In this document: one piece after another, positions 18,936-29,053 of the stretch
Position numbering within the stretch: the first letter of the stretch is position 1
Layout of the letters: each line of letters begins with the position of its first letter
Assembly: GCF_019929575.1 (NCBI RefSeq)
Contig: NZ_JAHZPU010000009.1
Coordinates: 1 to 64,000, forward strand
Reading direction: 5' to 3'
Origin: Streptococcus infantis
GTDB taxonomy: Bacteria > Bacillota > Bacilli > Lactobacillales > Streptococcaceae
Length of the DNA: 64,000 nt
Made by a program: the position numbers and the translations under genes
The notes under the pieces: model-generated
What the model saw: the letters and a program-made list of their open reading frames with translations, nothing else
Told to the model about the DNA's origin: nothing
Databases searched by the model: none

Positions 18936-21164
18936 TTATTGAATAGTTTCAACATTCCAAGTAGTCCATCCCTTAAAACGAATGGCACCTTGCTGGTTGG
19001 TATGGTGAACCTTACTAATCTTGTCTCTCTTTTTTAGCACACTAGCTTGGTGTTGAGTTTTAAAGTTTTTCTTCTGATCTGCTGAAATGATAGTTATGTT
19101 AGGATTTAGCATATTGAAATTCTCCAGATCTGATTGACCTTTTGAAGCCGTTTGGTCAGTTATGACAACATCTACTTGTAGATTTGGATATTGCTTAGAT
19201 AACTCCTTTTCCTTGATATTATTAGCTAAAAGAAAGGTTTGATTTAAGAGTTTTCCATGGAGAAACAGGGAGTCCGAATTCTCTCCAGATTTATCTCTGC
19301 TTAGATAGCCCACCTCTAATCTACTGCCAAAGATAGATAAGTCTTCTACCTTCTTAATGGATCCTACCTTGACCTTACTAGTCTTCAACTTTTCTATAAA
19401 ATCCTTTTGCTCTAAAATACCCTCTGGCAATAACACTTCATCTATTTCAAAAGCCTTAGTTAGCTCTCGTAGGTTTCCGAGTTGCTGAGCATCACTAGTA
19501 GTTAAAACCAGCTGGTCAATCTTAGACACACCTCGACTTTTCAGATAGGGAATCAAGTTGCGCTGGGCAGTGCTTGATGAAAATTTCTCCTGCCAGACCT
19601 CTTTCTTTTCACTCTCTTTCTCCCTTCCAACATCAATCAGGATAGTCTTTCCAGTCATATCCCTCAAAAAAGTACTCCTTCCTTGGTTCATAGCTAAAAC
19701 TGTGATTTCATTTTCCAGTGGATGTTTGATTACAAAAAAGAGAGCTAGGACAAATAGGACAATGATCGGTATTTTTTTCAAATTTTTACGATGATCATAG
19801 ACAAGAGCCAAAGATATTAACAGAGATACCAGCACCCAAAGACTCGGTTGACCAAAAACTAAGGGCCTAGTAGATAGCTGAGAAATATAGCGTATGATGT
19901 TTTCAAGCCATTCAAAAAGAAAGTTGAACTGGGTGATGGGATATATAAATGACAGACAGAAGAGAATCGATAAAAGTGGCAATAGGACCATGTCAAACAA
20001 GAATGAAAAGACAAATGTCAAGAGGATAGACCACGGTTGAAATTCAGAAAAGTAAAATGACAAAATCGGCAGGATTCCTAAGGAAATAATGAAACTCTCT
20101 CTCACTAGACCTTTTATTCCTTCTACTTCCTCACCAGTCATTGTCAGGATAAAGGCATAGGCGCAGGAAAGAACTCCTCCAGCAGTTAGGAAAAAGTTTG
20201 TCATGACTATAAACAAAAGGAGGACTGTCATAGCAAAGTTATCCAAGCCCTTAAAACCATGCTGGGACAAGATTTTTTGTAGCAGACTTCTAATCACAGA
20301 TGCTGAAAATCCTGTCAATCCTGCATAAAACAAAGAAAATGGATAAGCTAACCATTTGAACTTCTCTTGAGTCAAACCCAAACGCAAGAGTGACTTTTTA
20401 AAAGCATTCATAAAGAATCCTACTTGCATTCCTGATAAAGCAAAAAGGTGAATAATTCCTAGACTGGAATAGAGTTCATTCATTTCCTCAAAGTCTGTGT
20501 CCAAGTGACCTAATAACAGACCTGTCATATAATTGCGCATGGGGTCGGGAAAATTCCTTTTTATCCAAACAACTGCTTTTCTCCTCAGGCTTGATAGATT
20601 TTCTCCTATATCCCAACTAGAAATTTGCTTTAATTCGACAATTTCCGATATAGTTAAGGTCTGATAAATACCCTTTGTTTTGAGATAGTTTCGATAATCA
20701 AATCCAGCAAAATTATTTGCTCCTTGAGGAATAGCTAGCTTTCCTTTTACTACTATCTCATGCAGTTCAGATAACTCTTTAAACCTTTCCTTTTCAGCCT
20801 CTGACTGAAATTTATAATAGACCTGAAAGAGTCTGCCATCAGCCTTCCCACGAAAGGATAAACGATCTCCATTGACCTTGATAGTATCAGGCAAGATTCG
20901 TACCGTATTAACGGAGTCAACAAGATGCTGACTCGCTTCTTCTTGTTGCCATTTTTGAAATATAAACCAGCTTCCAAAAAGACCACAAACAAAGAGAACC
21001 TTGGTCACAGTTTTCCATGGAAATTGAAAAAAGAGGCAGAGAAGTAAAAAGACAAAGCCCAAAAGTGCTAAAAAGCTTGCTGAAAAGATAGCATAGTAGA
21101 GCCATAATAAAAGAAAACTGAGATAGATTTTTGGGATAGGAAATCGACTAATCCACTGTGACAT
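18936..21164 (-). CDS. comEC: Competence DNA-uptake channel ComEC
   Basis: 742 residues. N-terminal membrane segments and an OB-like domain (about 70-190), then the Competence membrane domain (about 215-490; GLLLGHLDTDFEEM, IHLFALSGMQVGFFMNAF), then a C-terminal region homologous to metallo-beta-lactamase domains (ILIDVGRE, IDQLVLTTSDAQQLGNL). ComEC carries single-stranded DNA across the membrane during transformation. In this protein the usual HxHxDH motif of the C-terminal domain is absent (TTSDAQQ in its place). The start overlaps comEA by 17 bases; both belong to the late competence operon. Confidence 0.96.
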   Translation of the reverse strand: MSQWISRFPIPKIYLSFLLLWLYYAIFSASFLALLGFVFLLLCLFFQFPWKTVTKVLFVCGLFGSWFIFQKWQQEEASQHLVDSVNTVRILPDTIKVNGDRLSFRGKADGRLFQVYYKFQSEAEKERFKELSELHEIVVKGKLAIPQGANNFAGFDYRNYLKTKGIYQTLTISEIVELKQISSWDIGENLSSLRRKAVVWIKRNFPDPMRNYMTGLLLGHLDTDFEEMNELYSSLGIIHLFALSGMQVGFFMNAFKKSLLRLGLTQEKFKWLAYPFSLFYAGLTGFSASVIRSLLQKILSQHGFKGLDNFAMTVLLLFIVMTNFFLTAGGVLSCAYAFILTMTGEEVEGIKGLVRESFIISLGILPILSFYFSEFQPWSILLTFVFSFLFDMVLLPLLSILFCLSFIYPITQFNFLFEWLENIIRYISQLSTRPLVFGQPSLWVLVSLLISLALVYDHRKNLKKIPIIVLFVLALFFVIKHPLENEITVLAMNQGRSTFLRDMTGKTILIDVGREKESEKKEVWQEKFSSSTAQRNLIPYLKSRGVSKIDQLVLTTSDAQQLGNLRELTKAFEIDEVLLPEGILEQKDFIEKLKTSKVKVGSIKKVEDLSIFGSRLEVGYLSRDKSGENSDSLFLHGKLLNQTFLLANNIKEKELSKQYPNLQVDVVITDQTASKGQSDLENFNMLNPNITIISADQKKNFKTQHQASVLKKRDKISKVHHTNQQGAIRFKGWTTWNVETIQ

Positions 21165-21789
21165 ACTCTTTTAACTTTTCTATCGTTTTTGCACCAATAC
21201 CAGAAACCTTTTTGAGCTCATCTACTGACTTAAATTTACCATTGGATTCACGATGGTCAATAATGTCTTGAGCACGTTTAGCACCTAAGCCTTTAACTTG
21301 TTTCAGTTCCTCTAAACTAGCTTTATTAAGATTGACTTTCTTATTGTCTTTGGTGTTGGAAGCATTTGAATGTGCCTCTTGGCTTGTAGCTTCTTCCTTA
21401 GTTGGAACATAGACAAGTGCTTCGTCACTAATTCTCTGAGCAAGATTGATAGACTTACTATCAGCATTATCTGTCAGTCCGCCCGCTTTTTGGACAGCAT
21501 CATTGATACGACTTCCAACTGGCAAATCATAGATTCCAGGTGATTTGACAGCACCTTTGACATCGACAGTAATTAGATCTTGCTCCACTGCTTCTTCCTT
21601 CTGATTTCCATCTTCCTTTTCATCCGTCGAATCCTTTGGAATAGCTACAACTTCAGTCTGCACCTTTGTTTCCTTAGCAGGTGTTTGCCTAGCTGGGTTA
21701 AGCAGGAAAAATCCACCTAAGACCAAACCCAAACCAGCACAGATAACAATGATTTTATATTCTTTGATTTTCTCAATAAGTTCTTCCAT
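21148..21789 (-). CDS. comEA: Competence DNA receptor ComEA
   Basis: 213 residues. One N-terminal membrane anchor (about 11-30, IIVICAGLGLVLGGFFLL), a low-complexity linker, a SLBB-like domain (about 70-130, ITVDVKGAVKSPGIYDLPVGSR) and two helix-hairpin-helix motifs at the C terminus (LNKASLEELKQVKGLGAKRA and VDELKKVSGIGAKTIEKL). It binds incoming double-stranded DNA at the cell surface and hands it to ComEC. A ComX box 20-27 bases upstream controls it. Confidence 0.97.
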   Translation of the reverse strand: MEELIEKIKEYKIIVICAGLGLVLGGFFLLNPARQTPAKETKVQTEVVAIPKDSTDEKEDGNQKEEAVEQDLITVDVKGAVKSPGIYDLPVGSRINDAVQKAGGLTDNADSKSINLAQRISDEALVYVPTKEEATSQEAHSNASNTKDNKKVNLNKASLEELKQVKGLGAKRAQDIIDHRESNGKFKSVDELKKVSGIGAKTIEKLKEYVTVD

Positions 21790-21808
21790 ATTTTCTCCTC
21801 TCTTACTT

Positions 21809-21816
21809 TATTCGTA
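21809..21816 (-). promoter_or_regulatory. ComX (SigX) cin-box
   Basis: TACGAATA on the minus strand, an exact match to the streptococcal late-competence promoter core. It is placed to start transcription a few bases before the comEA ribosome site (GAGAGGAG). comEA-comEC should be expressed only during competence. Confidence 0.9.
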
Positions 21817-21854
21817 AGAGAAAGAAAAAACAGCTGAAAAATCTTTTCAACTGC

Positions 21855-22424
21855 TTACTTATTTGCAAAATAATCTTCCTTGGTCAAGATATAATGCACT
21901 CTTGTCACGATACGACCTTTTTCATGCTGGTCCATACGAGCATAAGGTTCTTCGTGAGAGAAGCGCATGCCTGATTTCTCCATAACCTTTCCTGAAGCAG
22001 GATTATCCTTATCGTGAAGGGCTGTCAACTTATTCATTCCAATTTCTTCAAAGGCCAGTTTAATGACGGCACGATTGGCTTCAGTTGTCAAACCTTGATT
22101 CCAATATTTTTGATGGATAATGTAACCAATGGCTGCCTTCTTTAGAACAGTATCGATCTTGTGCAAGTCAATAGTTCCGATAAACTCTCCACTATTTTTT
22201 AGTTCAATACCCCATCGGCCCAATGGATTGGCTAGATAAAACTGGGCAATATTATTCTTGGTTTCCTCCAGACTTTGATTGGTTGGAAAAGTATAGCGCG
22301 TATTTTCTTTATTTGAAGCATATTCAAACATGGCTTCTGCATCATCAAGTGTTACAGGTCTAAGCACTAAGCGTTCTGTTTCGATAATTTGATGCTTAGC
22401 TAGTTTGATAAATAGTGATTCCAT
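21855..22424 (-). CDS. GNAT N-acetyltransferase (RimJ/RimL-like)
   Basis: 189 residues. ETERLVLRPVTLDDAEAMFEYA opens the domain, a beta strand GEFIGTIDLHKID follows, and the acetyl-CoA loop region reads AAIGYIIHQKYWNQGLTTEANRAVIKLAFEE with ENPASGKVMEKSGM-like DNPASGKVMEKSGMRF after it. Members acetylate ribosomal protein N termini, small molecules or antibiotics; substrate unknown. TAGGAGGTG before the ATG. Single gene between comEA and the divergent ald. Confidence 0.88.
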   Translation of the reverse strand: MESLFIKLAKHQIIETERLVLRPVTLDDAEAMFEYASNKENTRYTFPTNQSLEETKNNIAQFYLANPLGRWGIELKNSGEFIGTIDLHKIDTVLKKAAIGYIIHQKYWNQGLTTEANRAVIKLAFEEIGMNKLTALHDKDNPASGKVMEKSGMRFSHEEPYARMDQHEKGRIVTRVHYILTKEDYFANK

Positions 22425-22489
22425 GATTGCACCTCCTAAAATAGGTTGCTAAAAGAATAACATAAAAGAAATAGGTTTACAAGTTTTTC

Positions 22490-22518
22490 TTGCAATTTAA
22501 AACGGTTTCATATACAAT
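22490..22518 (+). promoter_or_regulatory. ald promoter
   Basis: TTGCAA (22490-22495), 17-bp spacer, TACAAT (22513-22518). The leader is about 68 bases and contains short ATCACA/TGTGAT arms that may form a weak hairpin. Confidence 0.65.
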
Positions 22519-22592
22519 AAAATCATCACAAAAACTCTGACGAATGATGTGATACATAAATTGAAACAGCTTAATAGAAAGTGAGTTATCCT

Positions 22593-23705
22593 ATGTTAAT
22601 TGGAATTCCAAAGGAAATTAAAAATAATGAAAATCGTGTTGCTTTGACACCTGCTGGTGTACAGAGTCTTGTTGGTCGTGGTCACCGAGTCCTCATCGAA
22701 ACAAATGCTGGACTTGGTTCAGGATTTACTGATGCTGACTATGAAAAGCAAGGAGCAGAAATTGTCGCAACTGCTGCTGAAGCCTGGGCTGCAGAATTAG
22801 TTGTTAAAGTAAAAGAACCCCTTGCTAGTGAGTACCAGTTCTTGCGTGAGGATTTACTTCTCTTCACCTACTTGCACATGGCTGCTGCCCCAGAATTAGC
22901 TGATGCTATGCTTGCAGCTAAAACAACTGGTGTTGCTTATGAAACGGTTCGTGATACTCAAGGACAACTCCCTCTATTGGTTCCAATGAGTGAGGTTGCT
23001 GGTCGTATGGCAGTCCAAATCGGTGCACACTTCTTGACTAAACAAGCTGGTGGTTCAGGAGTTCTACTCGGTGGTGTTCCTGGTGTTCCAAAAGGAAAAG
23101 TAACCATTATCGGTGGTGGTGTCGTTGGAACACATGCAGCTCGTATCGCTCTTGGTTTAGGAGCTCAAGTAACTATTCTTGATATCAGCGCTAAACGTCT
23201 CTCTGTACTTGAAGATGTCTTTGGCCACCAAATCCAAACCCTCATGTCTAATCCATTTAATATCGAAGCAAGCGTACGTGAAGCAGACGTTGTTATCGGT
23301 GCTGTCTTGATTCCTGGTGCCAAAGCTCCGAAATTGGTGACAGATGAAATGGTCAAACAAATGCGTCCTGGCTCTGTCATTGTTGACGTTGCTGTAGACC
23401 AAGGTGGTGTTATTGCAACGGCTGACCGTGTGACAACCCATGATGAACCTGTCTATGAAAAACATGGTGTTCTTCACTACGCGGTTGCTAATATTCCTGG
23501 AGCTGTTGCTCGCACATCTACCATCGCCCTTACAAATGTGACTCTTCCTTATATCGAAGCCTTGGCAGATAAAGGATTTAAGAAAGCTATCCTTGAAGAT
23601 GCTGGTTTATGCGAAGGTGTGACAACCTATCAAGGCTACCTCACCAGCCAACCAGTTGCAGAAGGATTGGAACGTGACTTCACACCTATCAGTGAACTTG
23701 TTTAA
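22593..23705 (+). CDS. ald: Alanine dehydrogenase
   Basis: 370 residues from the ATG at 22593, the family length; an in-frame GTG at 22581 would add four residues. [23 protein letters not shown] starts the catalytic domain; the NAD-binding Rossmann loop is [22 protein letters not shown] (about 170-190); catalytic lysine and histidine lie in VKVKEP and TYLHMAA. It interconverts alanine with pyruvate and ammonia using NAD. Monocistronic, with its own promoter and terminator. Confidence 0.96.
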   Translation: MLIGIPKEIKNNENRVALTPAGVQSLVGRGHRVLIETNAGLGSGFTDADYEKQGAEIVATAAEAWAAELVVKVKEPLASEYQFLREDLLLFTYLHMAAAPELADAMLAAKTTGVAYETVRDTQGQLPLLVPMSEVAGRMAVQIGAHFLTKQAGGSGVLLGGVPGVPKGKVTIIGGGVVGTHAARIALGLGAQVTILDISAKRLSVLEDVFGHQIQTLMSNPFNIEASVREADVVIGAVLIPGAKAPKLVTDEMVKQMRPGSVIVDVAVDQGGVIATADRVTTHDEPVYEKHGVLHYAVANIPGAVARTSTIALTNVTLPYIEALADKGFKKAILEDAGLCEGVTTYQGYLTSQPVAEGLERDFTPISELV

Positions 23706-23727
23706 TATGAGTTTTTACAAAAAAATT

Positions 23728-23756
23728 AAGAGCAGCTCTTCAACTGCTCTTTTTTA
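23728..23756. terminator. Convergent terminator, ald / phoH
   Basis: AAGAGCAG (23728-23735) and CTGCTCTT (23744-23751) followed by T's; it lies between the convergent ald and phoH genes and could act on both. Confidence 0.85.
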
Positions 23757-24743
23757 CTATTCTGTTTCTTCTTGATTTTCTTCATCTTTGACAGGTCGAG
23801 GTTCATAGGCTCTAATAATCTGAGCGACTACTGGATGACGAACCACATCCTTGGCTGAGAAATGTACAAAGTCGATTTGATGAATGTTCTTAAGTTTTTC
23901 TTGGGCATCGATCAATCCTGACTTAACATTGCGAGGTAGGTCAATCTGGCTAATATCCCCATTGACAATCATTTTTGAATTGAATCCTAAACGTGTCAAG
24001 AACATCTTCATCTGCATGATGGTCGTATTTTGTGCTTCATCCAAAATGACAAAGGCATCATCCAAGGTACGTCCACGCATATAGGCCAAAGGTGCAATCT
24101 CAATAATTTCACGTTCCATGAGACGAGTTGTTTGGTCTTTTCCTAAAATCTGATATAAGGCATCGTAGACTGGTCGAAGATAAGGATCCACCTTTTCCTT
24201 GAGATCTCCTGGAAGAAATCCAAGGCTCTCTCCCGCTTCAACTGCTGGACGTGTCAGTATGATTCGCTTGACTTGTCCACGCTTGAGGGCTGTTACGGCC
24301 AAAGTCACTGCTAAGAAGGTCTTACCTGTTCCTGCCGGCCCAATACCAAAGGTCACATCGTGTTGCTTGACACTATCCACATAAAGCTTTTGACCCAGGG
24401 TTTTAACACGGATGGGCTTACCTGTATTATCCTTGATAATTTCTTCTTCATAGAGGGCGACAAACTTATCGATTTCATTATTCTTAACCATGGTAATAGC
24501 TGTCACTACATCCGGAGTGCCAACGGTCATTCCACGATTGACCAAGACCATCAAGGCTTGAATAACTTGTCGGGCTTCCTCACAAGATGCCTCCTCTCCC
24601 AAGACTTGTACAATCTCTGTACGAGCATGGATGATGACACATAACTCATCCTCCATCAAACGAAGGTGGCGCTCATTAGAACCAAAAAGATGAAATAAAT
24701 CATCTGGATGACTTAACTGAATGTCTATTGAATGTTCCTTCAA
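23757..24743 (-). CDS. phoH: PhoH-like ATPase
   Basis: 328 residues. P-loop GIGPAGTGKTFLAVTLAV (about 135-150) and Walker B AFVILDEAQNTTIMQMKMFLTRLG are clear; the N-terminal part is the KH-like region typical of PhoH/PhoL. Members are ATPases linked to RNA metabolism and often neighbour ybeY; here the next genes downstream are ald (convergent) and upstream yozE. Function in streptococci is not established. Confidence 0.93.
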   Translation of the reverse strand: MKEHSIDIQLSHPDDLFHLFGSNERHLRLMEDELCVIIHARTEIVQVLGEEASCEEARQVIQALMVLVNRGMTVGTPDVVTAITMVKNNEIDKFVALYEEEIIKDNTGKPIRVKTLGQKLYVDSVKQHDVTFGIGPAGTGKTFLAVTLAVTALKRGQVKRIILTRPAVEAGESLGFLPGDLKEKVDPYLRPVYDALYQILGKDQTTRLMEREIIEIAPLAYMRGRTLDDAFVILDEAQNTTIMQMKMFLTRLGFNSKMIVNGDISQIDLPRNVKSGLIDAQEKLKNIHQIDFVHFSAKDVVRHPVVAQIIRAYEPRPVKDEENQEETE

Positions 24744-24954
24744 ACAAAGAACCTCTCTAATTCTTTTATTTCGTTTTATAATTTTTGTTCTCTTTTAAGT
24801 ATGAAATAACTTTCAAAAATCCTATCATTCTGGCAATTCGTAACGGTATACAATACTTGTCAAAATAAGGAAAATCCTCGTAAAAGATAAACTGAATGAC
24901 TATATTATAGCAAAGAGGCTGAGAAATTACTATCCCCAACCCCATCTAGTAGCC

Positions 24955-25170
24955 TTAATGTTCTAGATATTCTTGCCAAATTCGATCAAAGTCTCCCATA
25001 TTAAAGGAAAAACTGGCATGTTCCTCTAAAAATCGACTGACTTGATCAAAATCATCGGTATGTTTTGGAAAAGCTGATTCCTCGAAAGCTAAATCCGCTA
25101 AAATTGCTTTGGGACTATTACTTTTAGGATTACGCTCTGTCATCAGCCAAGTATAGAATGATTTTCGCAT
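24955..25170 (-). CDS. yozE: YozE-family (UPF0346) SAM-like protein
   Basis: 71 residues, the family length. [20 protein letters not shown] and the C-terminal [14 protein letters not shown] match the YozE sterile-alpha-motif-like fold. Role unknown. It starts 8 bases after the cvfB stop, so it is in the cvfB transcript. Confidence 0.88.
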   Translation of the reverse strand: MRKSFYTWLMTERNPKSNSPKAILADLAFEESAFPKHTDDFDQVSRFLEEHASFSFNMGDFDRIWQEYLEH

Positions 25171-25178
25171 AAGTCTCC

Positions 25179-26033
25179 CTAAATTAACTCCGTACCAAAC
25201 TGGTCTTGTTTAATTTTTCCAGCCTTCATTAAACCACCGAGTGCTTTTTTAAATTGACCTTTTGAGATACCAAAAGTTGCTTTTATGTCATCTGGTGAAG
25301 ATTTGTCATTTAAGGTCATAAATCCACCATTACTTTCCAAGTAGGTCAAAATCATTTGTGCATCATTTTCTAACATCTCAAAAGAGCGAGGTTTAAGTGA
25401 AAGATTAAGTGTACGATCCACCTCACGGAAACCAATGACACGTACATCTAGGACTTGACCCAAACGTGGCTCTGCATAACGTTCGCTAGGATGAATAAAG
25501 CCCAGCATGTTATTCTCAGGCAGATAGACAAAGGTACCCGATAATTTGAGACGATAAACGATTGCAGGCCAGTTTTGGTTCTGCATGTTATTGTAGGCAG
25601 GACGAGCCAATCGTTGGAAATCTTCCTGATAAGCCAGTAGGCCCCAAATACGGTCTTTCTTGTCTACTTCTAGACGAATGTATAGACGATCGCCTTTTTT
25701 TGGCCAAAGTTCTTTAAGCTCAGGAAGAATATCAAGTGACACAACAATTTCCTTGTCAGGAAGACCTGTATCAACAAAGACACCTAAATCCTTGCGGACT
25801 TCTGTTACGGTCCCCCAACCAAATTGGTCCTGGGTTGCAGTTACTTCTAGGGTCGTCAAGCGAAGTTTTTGCTTCATATCCGTGTAAGCAAAACCTTTGA
25901 CAGTATCACCTACCGTATGCTGACCTTCTTCTTTAGCTAGGGCATATGTTTGACCATCTTTTTGGACAAAGTAAAAACGGTCATTTTCATCGATGATGAG
26001 TCCAACGATAAAACTTGCAAGATTTGTATTCAT
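25179..26033 (-). CDS. cvfB: S1-domain RNA-binding protein CvfB
   Basis: 284 residues from the ATG at 26033 with AAGGAAAC before it; an upstream frame start lacks a site. Three S1-like domains followed by a winged-helix C-terminal domain ([32 protein letters not shown]). Signature parts: [51 protein letters not shown] and [17 protein letters not shown]. CvfB binds RNA and affects virulence gene expression in staphylococci. Forms an operon with yozE. Confidence 0.93.
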   Translation of the reverse strand: MNTNLASFIVGLIIDENDRFYFVQKDGQTYALAKEEGQHTVGDTVKGFAYTDMKQKLRLTTLEVTATQDQFGWGTVTEVRKDLGVFVDTGLPDKEIVVSLDILPELKELWPKKGDRLYIRLEVDKKDRIWGLLAYQEDFQRLARPAYNNMQNQNWPAIVYRLKLSGTFVYLPENNMLGFIHPSERYAEPRLGQVLDVRVIGFREVDRTLNLSLKPRSFEMLENDAQMILTYLESNGGFMTLNDKSSPDDIKATFGISKGQFKKALGGLMKAGKIKQDQFGTELI

Positions 26034-26050
26034 GTTTCCTTCTTTCGAAT

Positions 26051-26082
26051 AAAACTCAGCCAGCAATGCCAACTGAGTTTTT
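26051..26082 (-). terminator. frr terminator
   Basis: AAAACTCAG and CTGAGTTTTT arms with a loop of about 12 bases, between the frr stop and the cvfB start; it separates pyrH-frr from cvfB-yozE. Confidence 0.8.
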
Positions 26083-26093
26083 CTGTTTATTTC

Positions 26094-26651
26094 TTAGACT
26101 TCCAAGATTTCTTTTTCTTTATTGGCAGTCATGTCGTCGATGTGTTTAACAGCATCGTCTGTAGCTTTTTGAATATCTTTTTCAAGAGTCTTCAATTCAT
26201 CTTCAGTGATTTCTTTAGCTTTTTCTTGTTTCTTAGCTTCATCCATAGCGTCACGACGGATATTACGGATAGCAACTTTAGCATTTTCACCGACCTTCTT
26301 CACTTCTTTAGCAAGGTCACGACGAGTTTCTTCTGTAAGAGCTGGGATAACTAAGCGAATAACAGAACCATCGTTAGCCGGTGTTATACCAAGGTCTGAA
26401 GCGTTCAAGGCACGTTCGATATCTTTCAAAGATGATTTGTCAAATGGTGTTACCAACAAGACACGCGCTTCTGGGATTGTGATAGAAGCAATTTGGTTAA
26501 GTGGTGTTTCAACACCATAGTATTCAACATGGATGCGGTCAAGTAAGCTAGCGTTAGCACGGCCGGCACGAATACTTCCAAACTCACGAGCAAGTGAGTG
26601 GTGAGATTGGGTCATTCTCTCTTTTGCTTTTTCTACGATTGTGTTTGCCAT
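26094..26651 (-). CDS. frr: Ribosome recycling factor
   Basis: 185 residues, full length. Three-helix bundle with a beta domain: [73 protein letters not shown]. It splits post-termination ribosomes with EF-G. It follows pyrH by 9 bases. Confidence 0.98.
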   Translation of the reverse strand: MANTIVEKAKERMTQSHHSLAREFGSIRAGRANASLLDRIHVEYYGVETPLNQIASITIPEARVLLVTPFDKSSLKDIERALNASDLGITPANDGSVIRLVIPALTEETRRDLAKEVKKVGENAKVAIRNIRRDAMDEAKKQEKAKEITEDELKTLEKDIQKATDDAVKHIDDMTANKEKEILEV

Positions 26652-26660
26652 AATGATTTC

Positions 26661-27395
26661 TTATTCCTTTTCTTCGATATTATTTGAAACTGTAGTTCCG
26701 ATATTTTCACCAAATACAACACGTTTAATATTTCCTGGTTGGTTCATGTTGAAAACTACCAAGTCAATATCATTATCCATTGAAAGTGTTGAAGCAGTTG
26801 AGTCCATGATACGGAGACCTTTATTGATCACGTCACGGTGAGTCAACTCTTCAAATTTAACGGCTGTCTTATCTTTTTTAGGATCAGCATTGTAGACACC
26901 GTCGACACCATTCTTAGCCATTAAGATAGCATCCGCTTCAATCTCAGCTGCACGAAGGGCCGCTGTTGTATCTGTTGAGAAGTATGGTGATCCAATTCCA
27001 GCACCAAATATAACAATACGTCCTTTTTCAAGATGGCGAAGGGCACGTCCACGAACGTAAGGTTCTGCTACTTGTTGCATGGCAATGGCTGTTTGAACAC
27101 GTGTATCCACACCAACTTGTTGCAATGAATCTGCCATCACAAGAGCATTCATAACTGTTCCAAGCATTCCTGTGTAGTCTGCCTGAACACGATCCATTCC
27201 AGCTTCTGCTGCAGGTTCTCCACGCCAGAGATTTCCTCCACCAATTACGAGGGCAATCTCAATACCTAAGTTATGTACTTCTTGAATTTCTTGAGCCATT
27301 GCTTGAACTGTTTTGATATCAATTCCGACACCACGTTCGCCTGCAAGGGCCTCACCTGATAACTTAATCAAAATACGTTTATATTTGGGTTCCAC
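26661..27395 (-). CDS. pyrH: UMP kinase
   Basis: 244 residues from a GTG at 27395, chosen because AAGGAG lies 8 bases before it; starting at the upstream ATG would add nine residues across that site. Amino-acid-kinase fold: [49 protein letters not shown]. It phosphorylates UMP to UDP in pyrimidine supply. Operon pyrH-frr is conserved in Bacillota; the promoter region has TAAAAT at 27426-27431. Confidence 0.96.
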   Translation of the reverse strand: MEPKYKRILIKLSGEALAGERGVGIDIKTVQAMAQEIQEVHNLGIEIALVIGGGNLWRGEPAAEAGMDRVQADYTGMLGTVMNALVMADSLQQVGVDTRVQTAIAMQQVAEPYVRGRALRHLEKGRIVIFGAGIGSPYFSTDTTAALRAAEIEADAILMAKNGVDGVYNADPKKDKTAVKFEELTHRDVINKGLRIMDSTASTLSMDNDIDLVVFNMNQPGNIKRVVFGENIGTTVSNNIEEKE

Positions 27396-27481
27396 CTGAC
27401 TTCGCTCCTTTATTTTATTCAAACTATTTTATCACATTTTTTGAGAATTTTATAGTCTCATGAGTTATTCTTTTGAAAATT

Positions 27482-28816
27482 TTAAACGGATAAAAAGTTT
27501 TCCAAATCAGCCAAGGCACGCCCTGCAATTTTTTCATAACGAGTCTTCTTATCACGAATTCGTTCGCCTTCCAACTCCTTGATAATGCCGAAGTTAACAT
27601 TCATGGGTTGGAAGTGTTTGCTATCGGCATGGGTGATGTAATGAGCCAGACTTCCAATTGCTGTTGTTTCAGGAAAAACAGCTGGGCTTTCTCCTTTGAA
27701 AAGACGAGCCGCGTTAATTCCTGCAACTAAACCTGAAGCTGCTGACTCAACATAGCCTTCTACACCCGTCATCTGACCTGCAAAGAAGAGATTTGGTTGT
27801 TTTTTAGAACGGTATGTTTGCTCAAGAAGATTTGGTGAATCCATGTAAGAATTACGGTGCATAACTCCGTAACGAACAAACTCCGCATTTTCAAGACCTG
27901 GAATCATTCGGAAGACACGTTTCTGTTCTCCCCATTTAAGGTGAGTTTGGAATCCAACGATATTATAGAGACTACCTGCCGCATTATCCTGACGAAGTTG
28001 AACGACTGCATAAGGTGTTTTAAAGTCTCCATCACGAGGACCTGTGTAATCGTCTGGATACTCCAAACCAACTGGTTTCATTGGTCCATAAAGCATGGTT
28101 TTGATGCCTCGTTTAGCCATGACTTCAATTGGCATACAGCCTTCGAAGTATTTTTCTTTTTCGAAAGAATTCAACGGAGCTTCTTCTGCATTGACCAAGG
28201 CTTCATGGAAATCCATAAACTCTTGTTTGGTCATTGGAGCATTCAGATAAGCTGCTTCTCCCTTATCATATCGAGATTTGAGATAAACCTTGTTCATATC
28301 GATTGTATTGACATCCATAATAGGCGCTGCAGCATCGTAGAAATAAAAACCGTCTCCTCCATTTAGAGAGTGAATTTTCTCAGCAAGGGCATCACTAGTC
28401 AAAGGACCAGTTGCAATAACTGTAATGGCATCTGTTGGCAATTCTGTAATTTCGTCACGAACGACCTCAATCAAAGGATGATTGGCAATCTTTTTAGTAA
28501 CCATTTGCGAGAAACCATCACGGTCAACCGCCAGAGCACCACCAGCAGGAACACGTGTTGCTTCTGCCGATTCCAAGATAAGAGAACCTAGGCGACGCAT
28601 TTCTTCCTTAAGGAGACCAACGGCATTTGTAAGTGCATCCCCACGCAATGAGTTAGAACAAACCAATTCTGCAAAATTGTCAGTTTTGTGTTGCGGTGTT
28701 GACTTGACACCACGCATTTCATAAAGTTTAACTGGAATACCACGCTCTGCGATTTGGTAGGCTGCTTCAGAACCCGCCAAGCCCGCACCGATAACATTGA
28801 TATAAGATTGAGACAC
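27482..28816 (-). CDS. trmFO: tRNA (uracil-54-C5)-methyltransferase, folate-dependent
   Basis: 444 residues. FAD-binding motif [17 protein letters not shown] at the N terminus, the catalytic cysteine region [12 protein letters not shown] (about 50-60) and [14 protein letters not shown] with the second cysteine, then [23 protein letters not shown]. It makes ribothymidine-54 in tRNA using methylene-tetrahydrofolate. The 5' leader contains the tandem 49-bp hairpin array. Confidence 0.97.
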   Translation of the reverse strand: MSQSYINVIGAGLAGSEAAYQIAERGIPVKLYEMRGVKSTPQHKTDNFAELVCSNSLRGDALTNAVGLLKEEMRRLGSLILESAEATRVPAGGALAVDRDGFSQMVTKKIANHPLIEVVRDEITELPTDAITVIATGPLTSDALAEKIHSLNGGDGFYFYDAAAPIMDVNTIDMNKVYLKSRYDKGEAAYLNAPMTKQEFMDFHEALVNAEEAPLNSFEKEKYFEGCMPIEVMAKRGIKTMLYGPMKPVGLEYPDDYTGPRDGDFKTPYAVVQLRQDNAAGSLYNIVGFQTHLKWGEQKRVFRMIPGLENAEFVRYGVMHRNSYMDSPNLLEQTYRSKKQPNLFFAGQMTGVEGYVESAASGLVAGINAARLFKGESPAVFPETTAIGSLAHYITHADSKHFQPMNVNFGIIKELEGERIRDKKTRYEKIAGRALADLENFLSV

Positions 28817-28861
28817 GACACTAATACCTCTTTGGGAGTGTGAATTTCCTGAATCGGGTTA

Positions 28862-28980
28862 AAAAAGTTCAACGAACTTGCTTCGCTTTCGAATTTTTTG
28901 GCTCAGGCTGAAAAAGTCCACAGGACTTACTTCGCTTTCGAGTTTTCAGGCTCAGGCTGAAAAAGTCCACAGGACTTTTT
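28862..28980 (-). repeat. Tandem 49-bp repeat of hairpins in trmFO leader
   Basis: Three short hairpins have left arms at 28865-28870, 28914-28919 and 28963-28968, exactly 49 bp apart. Two have AAGTCC/GGACTT stems; the third has AAGTTC/GAACTT, a paired (compensatory) change. The rightmost stem is extended to nine pairs with A and T runs. The linkers share CTTCGCTTTCGA and GGCTCAGGCTG. On the minus strand the array lies 50-165 bases upstream of the trmFO start, downstream of a possible -10 box TATACT (29016-29021). Confidence 0.85.
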
Positions 28981-29023
28981 CACTCCCACAAATCTTTCTA
29001 TTTTTTTCTTCTTCTAGTATAAC

Positions 29024-29050
29024 AAAAAAAGGGAAGAAGGCAAACTTCCC
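29024..29050 (-). terminator. rsmI terminator
   Basis: GGGAAG (29031-29036) pairs with CTTCCC (29045-29050), followed on the minus strand by seven T's. Ends the tmk-holB-yabA-rsmI operon. Confidence 0.8.
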
Positions 29051-29053
29051 TGT

